Below the pieces are notes generated by a model. The model saw only the letters and a program-made list of their open reading frames with translations. It was not told where the DNA came from and made no database searches. From the NCBI RefSeq assembly GCF_000192475.1, contig NZ_AEYW01000012.1, positions 1 through 64,000 on the forward strand: 64,000 nucleotides of DNA, in the 5' to 3' direction. Positions 44,557-53,160 of this stretch are shown here, in pieces; within the stretch, counting starts at the first letter, position 1, and every line of letters starts with the position of its first letter. Source of the stretch: Ruegeria conchae (GTDB lineage Bacteria > Pseudomonadota > Alphaproteobacteria > Rhodobacterales > Rhodobacteraceae). Made by a program: the position numbers and the translations under genes.

Positions 44557-47211
44557 GTGCAAGAACAATACAATACTGATGCCTTCGAAGCAAGCGTGTT
44601 TCCGATTTCATATACCATTGTCGAGAACGCTCAGGGGGCTCTAACTAAGACCTACGAGGCTGATGAAACTGGTGCGCCTAGAGCGGCGCACAGAGGCGCA
44701 CTATCGCGCGGTATCGCTCGTTTGGAGGGTTCTTCGGGATCGGTTAAAGACCATCTTGAGCAGTTTAGAAACGTCCTGATTGATCTCAAAACAAGTGAAG
44801 CGATCGTCACCGGCGTGCCTGTTCTTGACGGGCTTGAGTGGCGCTTGGGTACAAAAGCTGATGTCGAGAACGGCGAAGCCGAGGTCTCCCGTTCATCGGA
44901 CTGCTTTGTCGCAAAACCAGCTCCTTCGCTCATGTGCCTGGATCTGGACACAAAGACTTATCCGGAAGCTATTCGCCAGCGTCTAACGGAAGCGGGTGGG
45001 GTAGATGCGGTTTTGCAATCCGTCTTCTCCGGCTTTCAGGGAGCCGGTTGCCTTAGTCGACCTTCCGCCTCAACTGGCATCGAAAACCCTCTCACAGGGC
45101 ACGAAACTGGATCCGCTGGCGAACACCTATACTTTGTCGCGGCGGATGGCTCTGACGTCACCGACTTTGCTCAAAGGCTGCATGACCGACTTGTTCTGTC
45201 CGGTTGGGGTTGGGGTGAAGTTTCGAAGTCTGGACGCGTGATGACGCGGACGCTGATTGATCGATCAGCCACTTCCCCTTTCCGGGTTGTGTATGAAGCG
45301 GATGCCATTCTTCGCGACATGCTTGAGTACAGGCAGCCACGCACCGCGGCTATTTCTGAAGGCGGTTTGTTAAACACAACAGCTTTGCCCGGTTTGAATG
45401 ACGCCGAGGCAGCAGCGCTCAAAGAAACCGAAGCCGCGATCAAAGATGGCAAGAGGGCCGAGGCCGCTGCTGTACGTCAGGAATGGAAAGAAGAGAGGCT
45501 CCGCCTATCAACAAGAGACCGTTCGAATTCTGTCAGAGCGGCGAGCGAGATGGAACGCGCAGTCGAGCGCGAAGAGCTGTCCGGTGAATTCGAGATCCAA
45601 TTCGATGATGGCACGTGTGCGACCGTGACGGAGATACTGGCGAACAGAAAAGCGTTCCACAAAAGGACATGTGCCGATCCTCTGGAGCCAGACTATGGCG
45701 GCGGAACAAACATTGCGATTGTGTACACTGATAATCCCGCCCAAATCTCGAGTCAGGCACACGGCGGAGTGAACTATAGGCTGGTCCGCACAGAGCACGA
45801 TTACTTTTCGCCTGTCGATCAGTCGGATCAGATTCCAATAGAACAGCTGACTGGTGATGCGGCGATCCGGGATATGTTCTCAGAAAGCTCATGCGAGCGA
45901 CGATCCAAGCTTTCTAAATTGAGGGGCGTGCGGTCGATTGATGATATCGGCCCGATCCCAAGACGCCAGCACCTAATCAAGCCCCGATTACCGTTGGCGG
46001 ACGTTGTGCAGTGTATTGGTGAACCCGGCGTATCCAAATCGGCATTTGCATTGCGTGACGCTCTTTTAGTTGCGTCTGGCTGCCCAGAGAAACTGAATAT
46101 CGACCCTTTGGAAGAGGTACACATTACGGGTTCAGTGCTGATCTACAACGCAGAGGACAGCTACGATGAGATGAACCGACGCCTAATCTCGATAATGCAT
46201 CACCACAAAATCGAAAAAACTCAACATGATATTCTTCTTTGGTCCGGGTTGGATCATGGCAGCTTAAAGCTCCTACACCGGCCCAGAGATCGAGGGCCGC
46301 TTGTGCCTTCACCAGATGTAGACGAGTTGAAGCAGATTATCCGAGAACACAACGTAAAGCTGGTTTACCTTGATCCCCAAGTCGGTTTGGCGTCCGGGGC
46401 CCATGAAAATGACAGCGAAGACATGGATGCTGTGTTTCAGACGCTCGCAGAGATCGCGTCCGACTGCAAGATCACCATCGTTGTCATCCACCATACAGCC
46501 AAACACACTCGCGACGCGAAGGGTGATATGGGCGCCGGTCGCGGCTCTTTCGCGGCCGTTGCGAAGGTGCGTAGCGCCTTTACTCTGGTCAATGTCACCG
46601 GCACAGGCGACGAAAAAGATTGGGGTGTGACGGAAGAAGACCAGCTAATTCGCCTCGACTACGCAAAGGTGTCTCACTCGCGCAAGCCCACAAAACCGCA
46701 GGTGTTCAAACGGGAATCAATATTAGTTGGAAACGGTGAAGGTTATTCGGAGGGCGATGCTCTGCCGATTGATGAGTTTATGAAGCTGCCGCACCAGGAG
46801 AGGCATCGCATTGAAGGCGACTATGCTCCGGTTCTTGAAGCTGTTGATCTACGCAAACTGAAAGCCGCCGCGGCGATCAAGAGAGCCAATGACGAGGACG
46901 CAACTCAAGTACGAATTCGCGAGATAGCGCTAGAGGCTCTACAGGGCGGCGATGTTGTAGCGGTTTCACAGGTCGCCGGATATCTAGGAGAGCGGTTTCT
47001 GTCGGATAGCATAACACAATCTGCGAGCCGTCGCGCAGTCGATCCGAAGTTGAGGATAGCGATTGCAGGTGGCGTGCGAACCGTACGCGATGGGCTGAAC
47101 GGCGTGTTACAACTTGAAGAGAAAAAGACCCCAAGAGGTGGAAAGCCCTCCCTCTGCTTAACTTGGACTCCGGACGTTCTGTCCGAAGATAAGGGCGGCG
47201 CGCATGGTTAA
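44557..47211 (+). CDS. Primase-helicase replication protein with RepA-like (AAA_25) ATPase domain
   Basis: 884 residues from a GTG preceded by GAAAGAG. The N-terminal third has features of an archaeo-eukaryotic-type primase: an hhDhD motif in LMCLDLD, G-E-H-L-Y-F and TLIDRS. The C-terminal part is a RecA-fold hexameric helicase of the RepA type with Walker A GEPGVSKSAFALRD, Walker B VKLVYLDPQ and IVVIHHTAKHTRDAKGDMGA. A winged-helix-like end (about 790-870) may bind the origin. It likely replicates the excised island, acting at the repeat array immediately downstream. The primase reading is less certain than the helicase. Confidence 0.7.
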   Translation: MQEQYNTDAFEASVFPISYTIVENAQGALTKTYEADETGAPRAAHRGALSRGIARLEGSSGSVKDHLEQFRNVLIDLKTSEAIVTGVPVLDGLEWRLGTKADVENGEAEVSRSSDCFVAKPAPSLMCLDLDTKTYPEAIRQRLTEAGGVDAVLQSVFSGFQGAGCLSRPSASTGIENPLTGHETGSAGEHLYFVAADGSDVTDFAQRLHDRLVLSGWGWGEVSKSGRVMTRTLIDRSATSPFRVVYEADAILRDMLEYRQPRTAAISEGGLLNTTALPGLNDAEAAALKETEAAIKDGKRAEAAAVRQEWKEERLRLSTRDRSNSVRAASEMERAVEREELSGEFEIQFDDGTCATVTEILANRKAFHKRTCADPLEPDYGGGTNIAIVYTDNPAQISSQAHGGVNYRLVRTEHDYFSPVDQSDQIPIEQLTGDAAIRDMFSESSCERRSKLSKLRGVRSIDDIGPIPRRQHLIKPRLPLADVVQCIGEPGVSKSAFALRDALLVASGCPEKLNIDPLEEVHITGSVLIYNAEDSYDEMNRRLISIMHHHKIEKTQHDILLWSGLDHGSLKLLHRPRDRGPLVPSPDVDELKQIIREHNVKLVYLDPQVGLASGAHENDSEDMDAVFQTLAEIASDCKITIVVIHHTAKHTRDAKGDMGAGRGSFAAVAKVRSAFTLVNVTGTGDEKDWGVTEEDQLIRLDYAKVSHSRKPTKPQVFKRESILVGNGEGYSEGDALPIDEFMKLPHQERHRIEGDYAPVLEAVDLRKLKAAAAIKRANDEDATQVRIREIALEALQGGDVVAVSQVAGYLGERFLSDSITQSASRRAVDPKLRIAIAGGVRTVRDGLNGVLQLEEKKTPRGGKPSLCLTWTPDVLSEDKGGAHG

Positions 47212-47273
47212 TGTAGGGTTTGAGACCAAGCGAATTCGCTATTTCGTACCGATGCGCGTTGGTTGGTTTGTAG

Positions 47274-47467
47274 CAATTTACGTCAATGGTAGTTCAAGAC
47301 GTAAATTCCTTTTCTCTATTGATTTCAATGAGTTGACAAGAAACCTATACCAATTGACATCGATTCGCGATGTTAGTTGTAAATTGGCGTCATTTTTTCC
47401 TTTAAAAACAATCAACTACACAATTGACGCAATTTACCCCCTACGGGGGGAACGGGCATGTAAATTG
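47274..47467. repeat. Iteron-like array, candidate replication origin of the island
   Basis: The octamer CAATTTAC or its complement occurs at 47274, 47379, 47430 and 47460, with a one-mismatch copy at 47301. Two arrangements are inverted pairs: AATTTACGTC (47275) with GACGTAAATT (47298), perfect over 10 bases; and GTAAATTGGCGTCA (47379) with TGACGCAATTTAC (47425). The AT-rich block starts about 60 bases after the primase-helicase stop. A GC hairpin (CCCCCTACGGGGG) sits within it. Confidence 0.6.
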
Positions 47468-47547
47468 CCCGGCCCCAACCACGGGTGTTTCGTTAGCAAA
47501 AAGACACATTGTCCGTATGGAAAATACTTCATGCGGGGGTGTGCAGA

Positions 47548-47790
47548 ATGAGGCACAGCAAGAAGCATCAGGCGTTTATTAACAGCGAGTACTTCAAAGA
47601 AGCCCGAATGCGGGGTTTGAGAAACGCTTGGGCGAAACAAGCAAACGGACCAAAATGCGGTGCAAAGCGACGCTCGGACGGTGAGCCTCACGAGATGACG
47701 CCTGAGCAGCTTGGCCGGGAGATCCGCAAACTGGAGCGGTCAATGCGGACTGCGGCGTCGGGAGCGGACGGAGATGGGGTGTTTTCTTGA
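47548..47790 (+). CDS. Small basic hypothetical protein
   Basis: 80 residues starting RHSKKHQAFINSEYFKEARM after the Met. Strongly basic N-terminal half and a short helical Glu/Arg segment (MTPEQLGREIRKLERSM). No family recognised. It lies after the repeat array and converges with the MBL operon on the other strand. Confidence 0.45.
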   Translation: MRHSKKHQAFINSEYFKEARMRGLRNAWAKQANGPKCGAKRRSDGEPHEMTPEQLGREIRKLERSMRTAASGADGDGVFS

Positions 47791-47843
47791 AGCTGGTGCC
47801 GCTATTCAATGCGCCTCGCCACGGGATCCCGGTAATGACGTAG

Positions 47844-48917
47844 CTAGGAGACCTGCGCAAGTTTTGTTGCGCCTCCAAAAAGTTCAACCTTCTCAGTTCC
47901 GTCAGGTGACATTCGATAGCGTATGTGGCCACTCGACGGAAAAGCACTACTGCGCCTAATTCGATGTAAGCGGAGTTGACGGTCCACCGTGGAAGCTCTT
48001 TTTGCGGTTTTCGTCTTGAACGAAGAAGTGGAATAGCTCTGGCTTGAACGATCTATGATGAGTTTTGATTCTTCTTTGCCCGGGATTTTGTGCCGCCCAT
48101 AGTCAAATGGGGCAAGGATAGAAATTGGTTGATCCAATGTTCTCCACAAGTCCTCACAATGAGCACCTCTGGAGCCGTGGTGCGCAACTTTATAAACTCG
48201 AAAGTTGTTCGCTGCCCGAAACTGAACAGAGTTTTCAACCACCCTGGTCCAGCCCTTACCCGGTTCTTCTTCAAGGTCAGCGCCGAAGAGGAAAGATGCG
48301 CCGAGGGTTTCGAGCAAGAAAACAACGGAAGAGTGATTAGGTTTGAGCTTCGGCGGTTGACGCCCTGCACTACCTGCTTCAGGAATATGCGGTACGACAG
48401 ATTCAATGAATTTTCGAAAGGAAACATCATCCGGTGCTAGGGCAGTCAGTCTACTTGCTGCAGTGGCAAAAACAGGACGATCTTGACTGGCGTAGTGGAT
48501 GGCCTTTCCACCCTTTCTTGAGCCGTGAGTTCGCAGCAACTGGACAATTTCTTTGGTTCCGACAGAGAGCTTGGGGCTCATGGGCTCGCAATAGCTTGCT
48601 AGATAGGCAATCGCATGCCTGTCATCGAGAGCAAACGGGACAACTAGTTGAGCGTCACTACAAGCCTCAAATAGCCGAGATATCCCGCGGACATGGTCGC
48701 CATCAGTATGCGTCAGGGCGACGTGGCTAACTTGTCTGGATAGATCGACCCCAATCCCTTGCAAATAAGAAAGTGATGCGGGTCTACCAGTATCGGCTTC
48801 GAGGCAACTATCGACACAAAACCACTGACCATCACCATAGTGGACTGCAATGGCCTCGCCATATGCTGGACCAAACAGGGAAATTTCCAGCTCATCGGGT
48901 GCGGGCGCGTCACGCAT
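47844..48917 (-). CDS. Metallo-beta-lactamase-fold hydrolase (ComEC-C-terminal type)
   Basis: About 357 residues from ATG 48917; a TTG five codons upstream is possible. The first strand reads EISLFGPAYGEAIAVHYGDG, then the HxxxDH-type metal motif LTHTDGDHVRGI, a second His region around NHSSVVFLLE, FLFGADLE and KVAHHGSRGAH. This is the layout of ComEC-like MBL proteins, which in some families act as nucleases or cyclic-nucleotide hydrolases. It has no membrane segments. Last gene of a three-gene leftward operon whose other members I cannot assign. Confidence 0.75.
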   Translation of the reverse strand: MRDAPAPDELEISLFGPAYGEAIAVHYGDGQWFCVDSCLEADTGRPASLSYLQGIGVDLSRQVSHVALTHTDGDHVRGISRLFEACSDAQLVVPFALDDRHAIAYLASYCEPMSPKLSVGTKEIVQLLRTHGSRKGGKAIHYASQDRPVFATAASRLTALAPDDVSFRKFIESVVPHIPEAGSAGRQPPKLKPNHSSVVFLLETLGASFLFGADLEEEPGKGWTRVVENSVQFRAANNFRVYKVAHHGSRGAHCEDLWRTLDQPISILAPFDYGRHKIPGKEESKLIIDRSSQSYSTSSFKTKTAKRASTVDRQLRLHRIRRSSAFPSSGHIRYRMSPDGTEKVELFGGATKLAQVS

Positions 48918-48947
48918 GTTAGCTTCATGCAATTTTGGTAGCTGCGA

Positions 48948-49478
48948 TCAATCTACACCGTGTAGAATTTCAAGTAGCTCCGCAGAAATGGAATCGCGTC
49001 GCTCCACATCTCTTTTTGTCCAATTTGGCTGCCTTCGAAAGACTATGCTTACTGAGGGCTGAGGGATTCCACCTTTGATGCTGATCTTCCCGGTACTTAA
49101 ATAAAATAGCGCGCCTTCAACCACCAAATCCCGATCACCGGTGTTAACCTGATGGATATCTATTTCAACCTCATCGATATGATCGTCATTGGCGATATCT
49201 CTTGAGTGCAACCTTGCACGGATTGTGCCATTCTCGACAGAAGTGACAATTCCTTCCCAACTCGACTGAGGATGGAAGGGGTTTGCCTTTCCGAAGAAGC
49301 TTGCTGGAAAGTGCAACTGCTTCTCGATCAGAAAGTTTAATGGAAGATTGCCTTGTTGGATATCATCGTTTGGAACGGTATCGGTGTCGGTTATCGGGGA
49401 AGCGCGATAAGGATTCTCCAGATAGATGCCTTCGTCTTGCAATGCAGCGCTTGAACTGACCACTTTATAGACCCTCAA
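48948..49478 (-). CDS. Hypothetical protein of the MBL operon, middle gene
   Basis: 176 residues, overlapping the upstream gene by 14 bases and ending 30 bases before the MBL gene. No family recognised. It is mostly beta-like with a conserved-looking block FPASFFGKANPFHPQSSWEG and a repeat of acidic turns (HSRDIANDDHIDEVEIDIHQ). No signal peptide or membrane segment. The tight overlap suggests that it acts with the gene upstream. Confidence 0.65.
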   Translation of the reverse strand: MRVYKVVSSSAALQDEGIYLENPYRASPITDTDTVPNDDIQQGNLPLNFLIEKQLHFPASFFGKANPFHPQSSWEGIVTSVENGTIRARLHSRDIANDDHIDEVEIDIHQVNTGDRDLVVEGALFYLSTGKISIKGGIPQPSVSIVFRRQPNWTKRDVERRDSISAELLEILHGVD

Positions 49479-50157
49479 TTATTTCAACAATCTCGTTGGA
49501 AACTTCTTTCGCTTTAGCTAAGTCAAGTTGCCAGCATTCTTCAATTAGATTTGTAGCTTTTAAGGCCCCCTCAACTGACTCTTCTTTGCCAGCCACAAGG
49601 TCACTATTAAAGTCTAGCCGAATAAGGTCCTGACTGGAAGATCCTGGGCGCAAGTCTGCTTGGAAGTGGCCTTCTCGACCATCATGTCGGGGAATTTGTC
49701 TCATTGTGAGTCGTTGCATGCCGCCGTGCTTCGTGCCCTGCGCAGACGCGATTTCCTCTCCCCATTTACCCCATGCCGATTGTGGAGCCATCCTCTTACC
49801 CAATTCATTTCTCTTTTCTTCGGTGCCGCAGAGTATCTCAAATGATCTGTTTATTCCAATGCGCCACACCGGACTGTGTGTTAACAGTTCTCCGAAAATC
49901 GACCTTACCATATCGAAAACAAGGCCGTCTTTGTCCGCCTCGCATCCGATAATTACCCTGCTCTTTTGAACTTCAAATGACATAAAGTTGGCATCGAATC
50001 GCGAGAGGTCTGGATGAGAAACTTGTAGTTCAGCTGCATCCAAGGACTCGGACGAGATAAGGTCATTCAATGCTAGCCAACTGGGGTGAAATATCGACGG
50101 GTTGAACGCTCCGATCAACACGGCCGACACGCGATCGCTTTCGACTATGACACCCAT
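49465..50157 (-). CDS. Hypothetical protein of the MBL operon, first gene
   Basis: 230 residues from an ATG at 50157 preceded by AGGAGGG; a longer frame upstream lacks a site. No domain firmly recognised. The N-terminal half (VLIGAFNPSIFHPSWLALND, then FEVQKSRVIIGCEADKDGL) alternates strands and helices and is faintly like the scattered TIGR04255 group. The C-terminal half has DLIRLDFNSDL and a helical end. As first gene of an island operon with an MBL-fold effector candidate, it may be a sensor or scaffold; this is inference. Confidence 0.65.
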   Translation of the reverse strand: MGVIVESDRVSAVLIGAFNPSIFHPSWLALNDLISSESLDAAELQVSHPDLSRFDANFMSFEVQKSRVIIGCEADKDGLVFDMVRSIFGELLTHSPVWRIGINRSFEILCGTEEKRNELGKRMAPQSAWGKWGEEIASAQGTKHGGMQRLTMRQIPRHDGREGHFQADLRPGSSSQDLIRLDFNSDLVAGKEESVEGALKATNLIEECWQLDLAKAKEVSNEIVEIIEGL

Positions 50158-50418
50158 TTTTGCCCTCCTAGGAGCTTGTCGCACGGTATTTTCGATTTGT
50201 CACCGGGCAATTTTGTAGCACAACGAGGCTCTACGAGAACGCGACCAGATCAGCAACCTGTTCGTTTCTCTACTGATACTAACTCCGATCAAATTTGATG
50301 CTGCCAGACCGGATAGCTGTTTAGTCTCAAATTGTAGGATTGATCGCCAATCAATCTAGCCCGCAGCTAACGTACTCTTATCTTGGCTAAGTTGGACGGT
50401 ATTCAGACCATGCTCGGT

Positions 50419-50508
50419 TCAGTTGTTCGCCAAAATCCGGTAAACCGACGCCCGCCCAATCCCTAGCGCCTTGGCAATCTCAGTGGCGCCCATGCCTTCG
50501 GAGTGCAG
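50419..50508 (-). pseudogene. C-terminal remnant of a serine resolvase/invertase
   Basis: The last 29 codons of a Tn3-type resolvase remain: LHSEGMGATEIAKALGIGRA then SVYRILANN and a stop, which is the HTH_7 DNA-binding end of that family. Nothing of the catalytic domain is present to the right, so a larger mobile element was once here. Confidence 0.75.
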
Positions 50509-50704
50509 TTACAGGGAGACGGAAGATACTGCATCGTCGCTGGACTGGATCGACGATCTGGAAGGCATTGCGATCAACGGGAGCCACGAGTACATGATCA
50601 AATCCCTCAGAGAGTTGGACAGACTTGCAAAATCTGAGAACGAAGAGATCAGCGCAAAGGCCAAACAGGCGCTCGAACTAGCGCTGGAGTTAACCAAAGT
50701 CTGA
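50471..50704 (+). CDS. Small acidic helical hypothetical protein
   Basis: 77 residues, whose first codons overlap the resolvase remnant on the other strand, so the true start may have been replaced at the junction. The conserved-looking part is SLDWIDDLEGIAINGSHEYM to the helical tail SAKAKQALELALELTKV. No family recognised and no convincing ribosome-binding site. Confidence 0.35.
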   Translation: MAISVAPMPSECSYRETEDTASSLDWIDDLEGIAINGSHEYMIKSLRELDRLAKSENEEISAKAKQALELALELTKV

Positions 50705-50855
50705 GAGGCTTTGGCTTCTCCGACAGAGTGCGGGGCCCGGAATACTCGGACCCCGCCCCCTGGGGTATAGATCGAATTTGTGCCGAAGGCCCGCGCACCG
50801 GTCGCGAAGAAATTTGCGGTGGCGTGGAACTTTCGATCTTAGATAAAACGACCTA

Positions 50856-52283
50856 TCAACCGTTTAGCTTAGTCTGCAGCAAATCTTTGATCCTTGATTT
50901 AAGAAGGGCTTCTTTGTCTTCATTCTGATCGTCGTAGTAAATTCGATGGATATTGAAGGAAGCAGCGCTGGCGACGAGGGGCGAAATGGAGGCTATATCA
51001 ACAATTTGCCCCCCAACTTCGACGTTTATTTGCTGAGGATCCCCTCCTAAAGTGCCTTTCCGTTTGTAGATCGGCCGCCCGTATGTGTCATAGTAGCAGT
51101 CCGAGCCCCAAAGGGCCTCGTCTTTCTGCAACTCCAGACAAACTTCACCGCAAACACTGTCGAGGGTTTGTACCCTCGTTGCCGCGGGAAGAGCAGAAGC
51201 AATCGCTCCCGACGATACTACCTCGTCTGCCATTTTCCAGACGTCCAGCATCGGCAGAATCTTTCTTGAAGCGAACCGGTTCGCCATCGCCGCAACTGTT
51301 TGATCGGGAGCATCTTGCAACAGGTTCAACGAACCCCAGAAAACAGTGTCGTCCAAGAGAAGTATGTTCTCCAGGCTGCTAGGGTTTTTCATGAACTTTA
51401 CGAAAGGGTGCGCTGCAGTAAGCCCTGCTTGAGACTCCTTCCCGTCGGCGATGAGTTCGAACACGCGGCTAATCAGTAGCGCAAACATGTATTCTAAGCC
51501 GCGGGTTCGCTTATGCAGGTAAATTGTTGGGTAGAGCTGGAACAGTGTCACTGTGAATTGCTCAAGTGAGATGTATGCCTTGCTGTTGACGTACAGGAAT
51601 TCACCTGATCCGTTGCTACCTACTCTCAGGTTTCGAATTAGCCAGTCGATATCGATACTGCCGGAAGACACGCCGGCAAAATAGGGATCACGCTTCGCAT
51701 AATCTATCCGGTCTGCGTCCAATTGGCCCGAAACGATCGATGTGTATATGCAGCCCTTGTCAGACTTTTGGATCATTGAGGCAACCGAGCTTGCACAACT
51801 ATCACCTCCAAGTCGATTTAGGTGTTCACCAATCGAAGAGTCCTCAATGATCTTTGGACTTACCTTTTCGTGATCGACAGCATCTCTTAGCGCTGGACAC
51901 TCTTCCTCCAAATGGGGATTGCGCTCGAAAAAGAATTTCATTGCCTTCTCAAAGGCATGGCTGAACATTCCGTGTCCAACATCATGCAACAAGGCGGCGG
52001 CTAAACAATCCCTGCCTTTTTCAGACCATTTGCCGTTGCTGGCATCCCTTTCGACGATTGGCAACATGCGCTTAGCGACAGCGTAAACACCTAGAGAGTG
52101 TGAGAAGCGAGAATGCGCGGCCGACGGAAAGACATAGTCTGAAAAGCCAAGCTGCTTAACGCGGCGTAGTCTCTGAAAGAAAGGATCCGAGAGTAGGTCT
52201 TTAAGGTGATGCTCGATCTCACCTTCGAATTCGACGAACCCGTGGATGGGGTCCTTAATCATCTTTATCGACACGATTTTCAT
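50856..52283 (-). CDS. HD-domain phosphohydrolase, SAMHD1/dGTPase-like
   Basis: 475 residues from ATG 52283 (start before IKDPIHGFVEF). The HD metal motif is complete: HSRFSHSLGV, LLHDVGHGMFSH and the later Asp in SGQLDADRIDYAKRD. This matches the COG1078 group, which includes dNTP triphosphohydrolases such as SAMHD1. The C-terminal 150 residues form an extra domain with KRKGTLGGDPQQINVEVG. Members of this group and true dGTPases can lower dNTP pools against phages, which would fit island cargo; that role is inferred. It lies alone on the minus strand between plus-strand genes. Confidence 0.85.
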   Translation of the reverse strand: MKIVSIKMIKDPIHGFVEFEGEIEHHLKDLLSDPFFQRLRRVKQLGFSDYVFPSAAHSRFSHSLGVYAVAKRMLPIVERDASNGKWSEKGRDCLAAALLHDVGHGMFSHAFEKAMKFFFERNPHLEEECPALRDAVDHEKVSPKIIEDSSIGEHLNRLGGDSCASSVASMIQKSDKGCIYTSIVSGQLDADRIDYAKRDPYFAGVSSGSIDIDWLIRNLRVGSNGSGEFLYVNSKAYISLEQFTVTLFQLYPTIYLHKRTRGLEYMFALLISRVFELIADGKESQAGLTAAHPFVKFMKNPSSLENILLLDDTVFWGSLNLLQDAPDQTVAAMANRFASRKILPMLDVWKMADEVVSSGAIASALPAATRVQTLDSVCGEVCLELQKDEALWGSDCYYDTYGRPIYKRKGTLGGDPQQINVEVGGQIVDIASISPLVASAASFNIHRIYYDDQNEDKEALLKSRIKDLLQTKLNG

Positions 52284-52531
52284 GCCCTTTGTTCTTAGTA
52301 TGGTTAAAAATGACAAGCTTTTGAGGCTGCATAAGGAGTGAAACAACCCCAAATTGCATATGGGGAGACAGACCACGCTTTTGTGTTGTGCGCTAGGGGC
52401 ATTGGTGCAGCTATTTTGTCGCGCCTAAGCATGACGCAGTTTTGAGAAATTACCCCCAACTTCGCTATTTTTCTCCAAAAATTCATCTGCGAATGATTCG
52501 CCAAGAGCGAACAGCCGAAAGGGGCGAGCAG

Positions 52532-53056
52532 ATGTATATTTCAACAGAGAAGTGCCTAAATCGATCGGCTGAAGAATATGCCGACGCGGCTCTGATGCTT
52601 CTTGAGACTTTCAATCGAAGTGAGTCTGATGAGTGCTGTAGGGCGTCTGACTTCATCTACGATCTCTACAACCTAGGAAATGCGTTCTTTAGAATTCGCA
52701 CGATGATGGCGAAAGGTCCTGACACAGTTCCGCACGATTGGCTGCTGAGACGGGAGATCGCGCGGGCTCGAAGAAACGTTTTGGCTCGATATCCGCGCCT
52801 CTTGAACGAACGTATTGTCAACGAAGGCTTCAATGCGCTGGAAGAGCTTTTCGAGCACGCTGGAAATGTGGAGATCCAGGCAAAGAGTGGGGCAAAGACA
52901 AAGGCGCTGGCGGTATCCCACTTCTTTCAAAACATCCTTCACAACATCTTCGTTGGTTCGCGGTACGGCCTTCTAGACCTCGATCGTGCACTTGGAAAAC
53001 CACCATCGGCACAAATCTCTCCGACACACGATCCTGATCAGAGGCTCTTGATCTAA
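52532..53056 (+). CDS. Hypothetical helical island protein
   Basis: 174 residues from the ATG at 52532, with GGGGCGAG upstream; the frame is open further left but without a better site. All-helical character, with EEYADAALMLLETFNRSESD, WLLRREIARARRNVLARYPR and FFQNILHNIFVGSRYGLLDL. No family recognised. It diverges from the HD gene, and its own promoter should lie in the AT-rich gap at 52284-52531. Confidence 0.5.
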   Translation: MYISTEKCLNRSAEEYADAALMLLETFNRSESDECCRASDFIYDLYNLGNAFFRIRTMMAKGPDTVPHDWLLRREIARARRNVLARYPRLLNERIVNEGFNALEELFEHAGNVEIQAKSGAKTKALAVSHFFQNILHNIFVGSRYGLLDLDRALGKPPSAQISPTHDPDQRLLI

Positions 53057-53160
53057 GTTCCGCCCAACTAGAAAGGTGTGGTGAAACCTACCGTAATCTT
53101 CCGCAAGGTCAGACACCTTTACCACTCATTAACCAACCTTTGGGCATGGTCTAGGGATTG

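Noticed and set aside
47204..47551. 115-codon open frame after the primase-helicase
   Set aside because: It runs through the inverted CAATTTAC array, has no ribosome-binding site and gives an atypical composition; a regulatory or origin role explains the region better.
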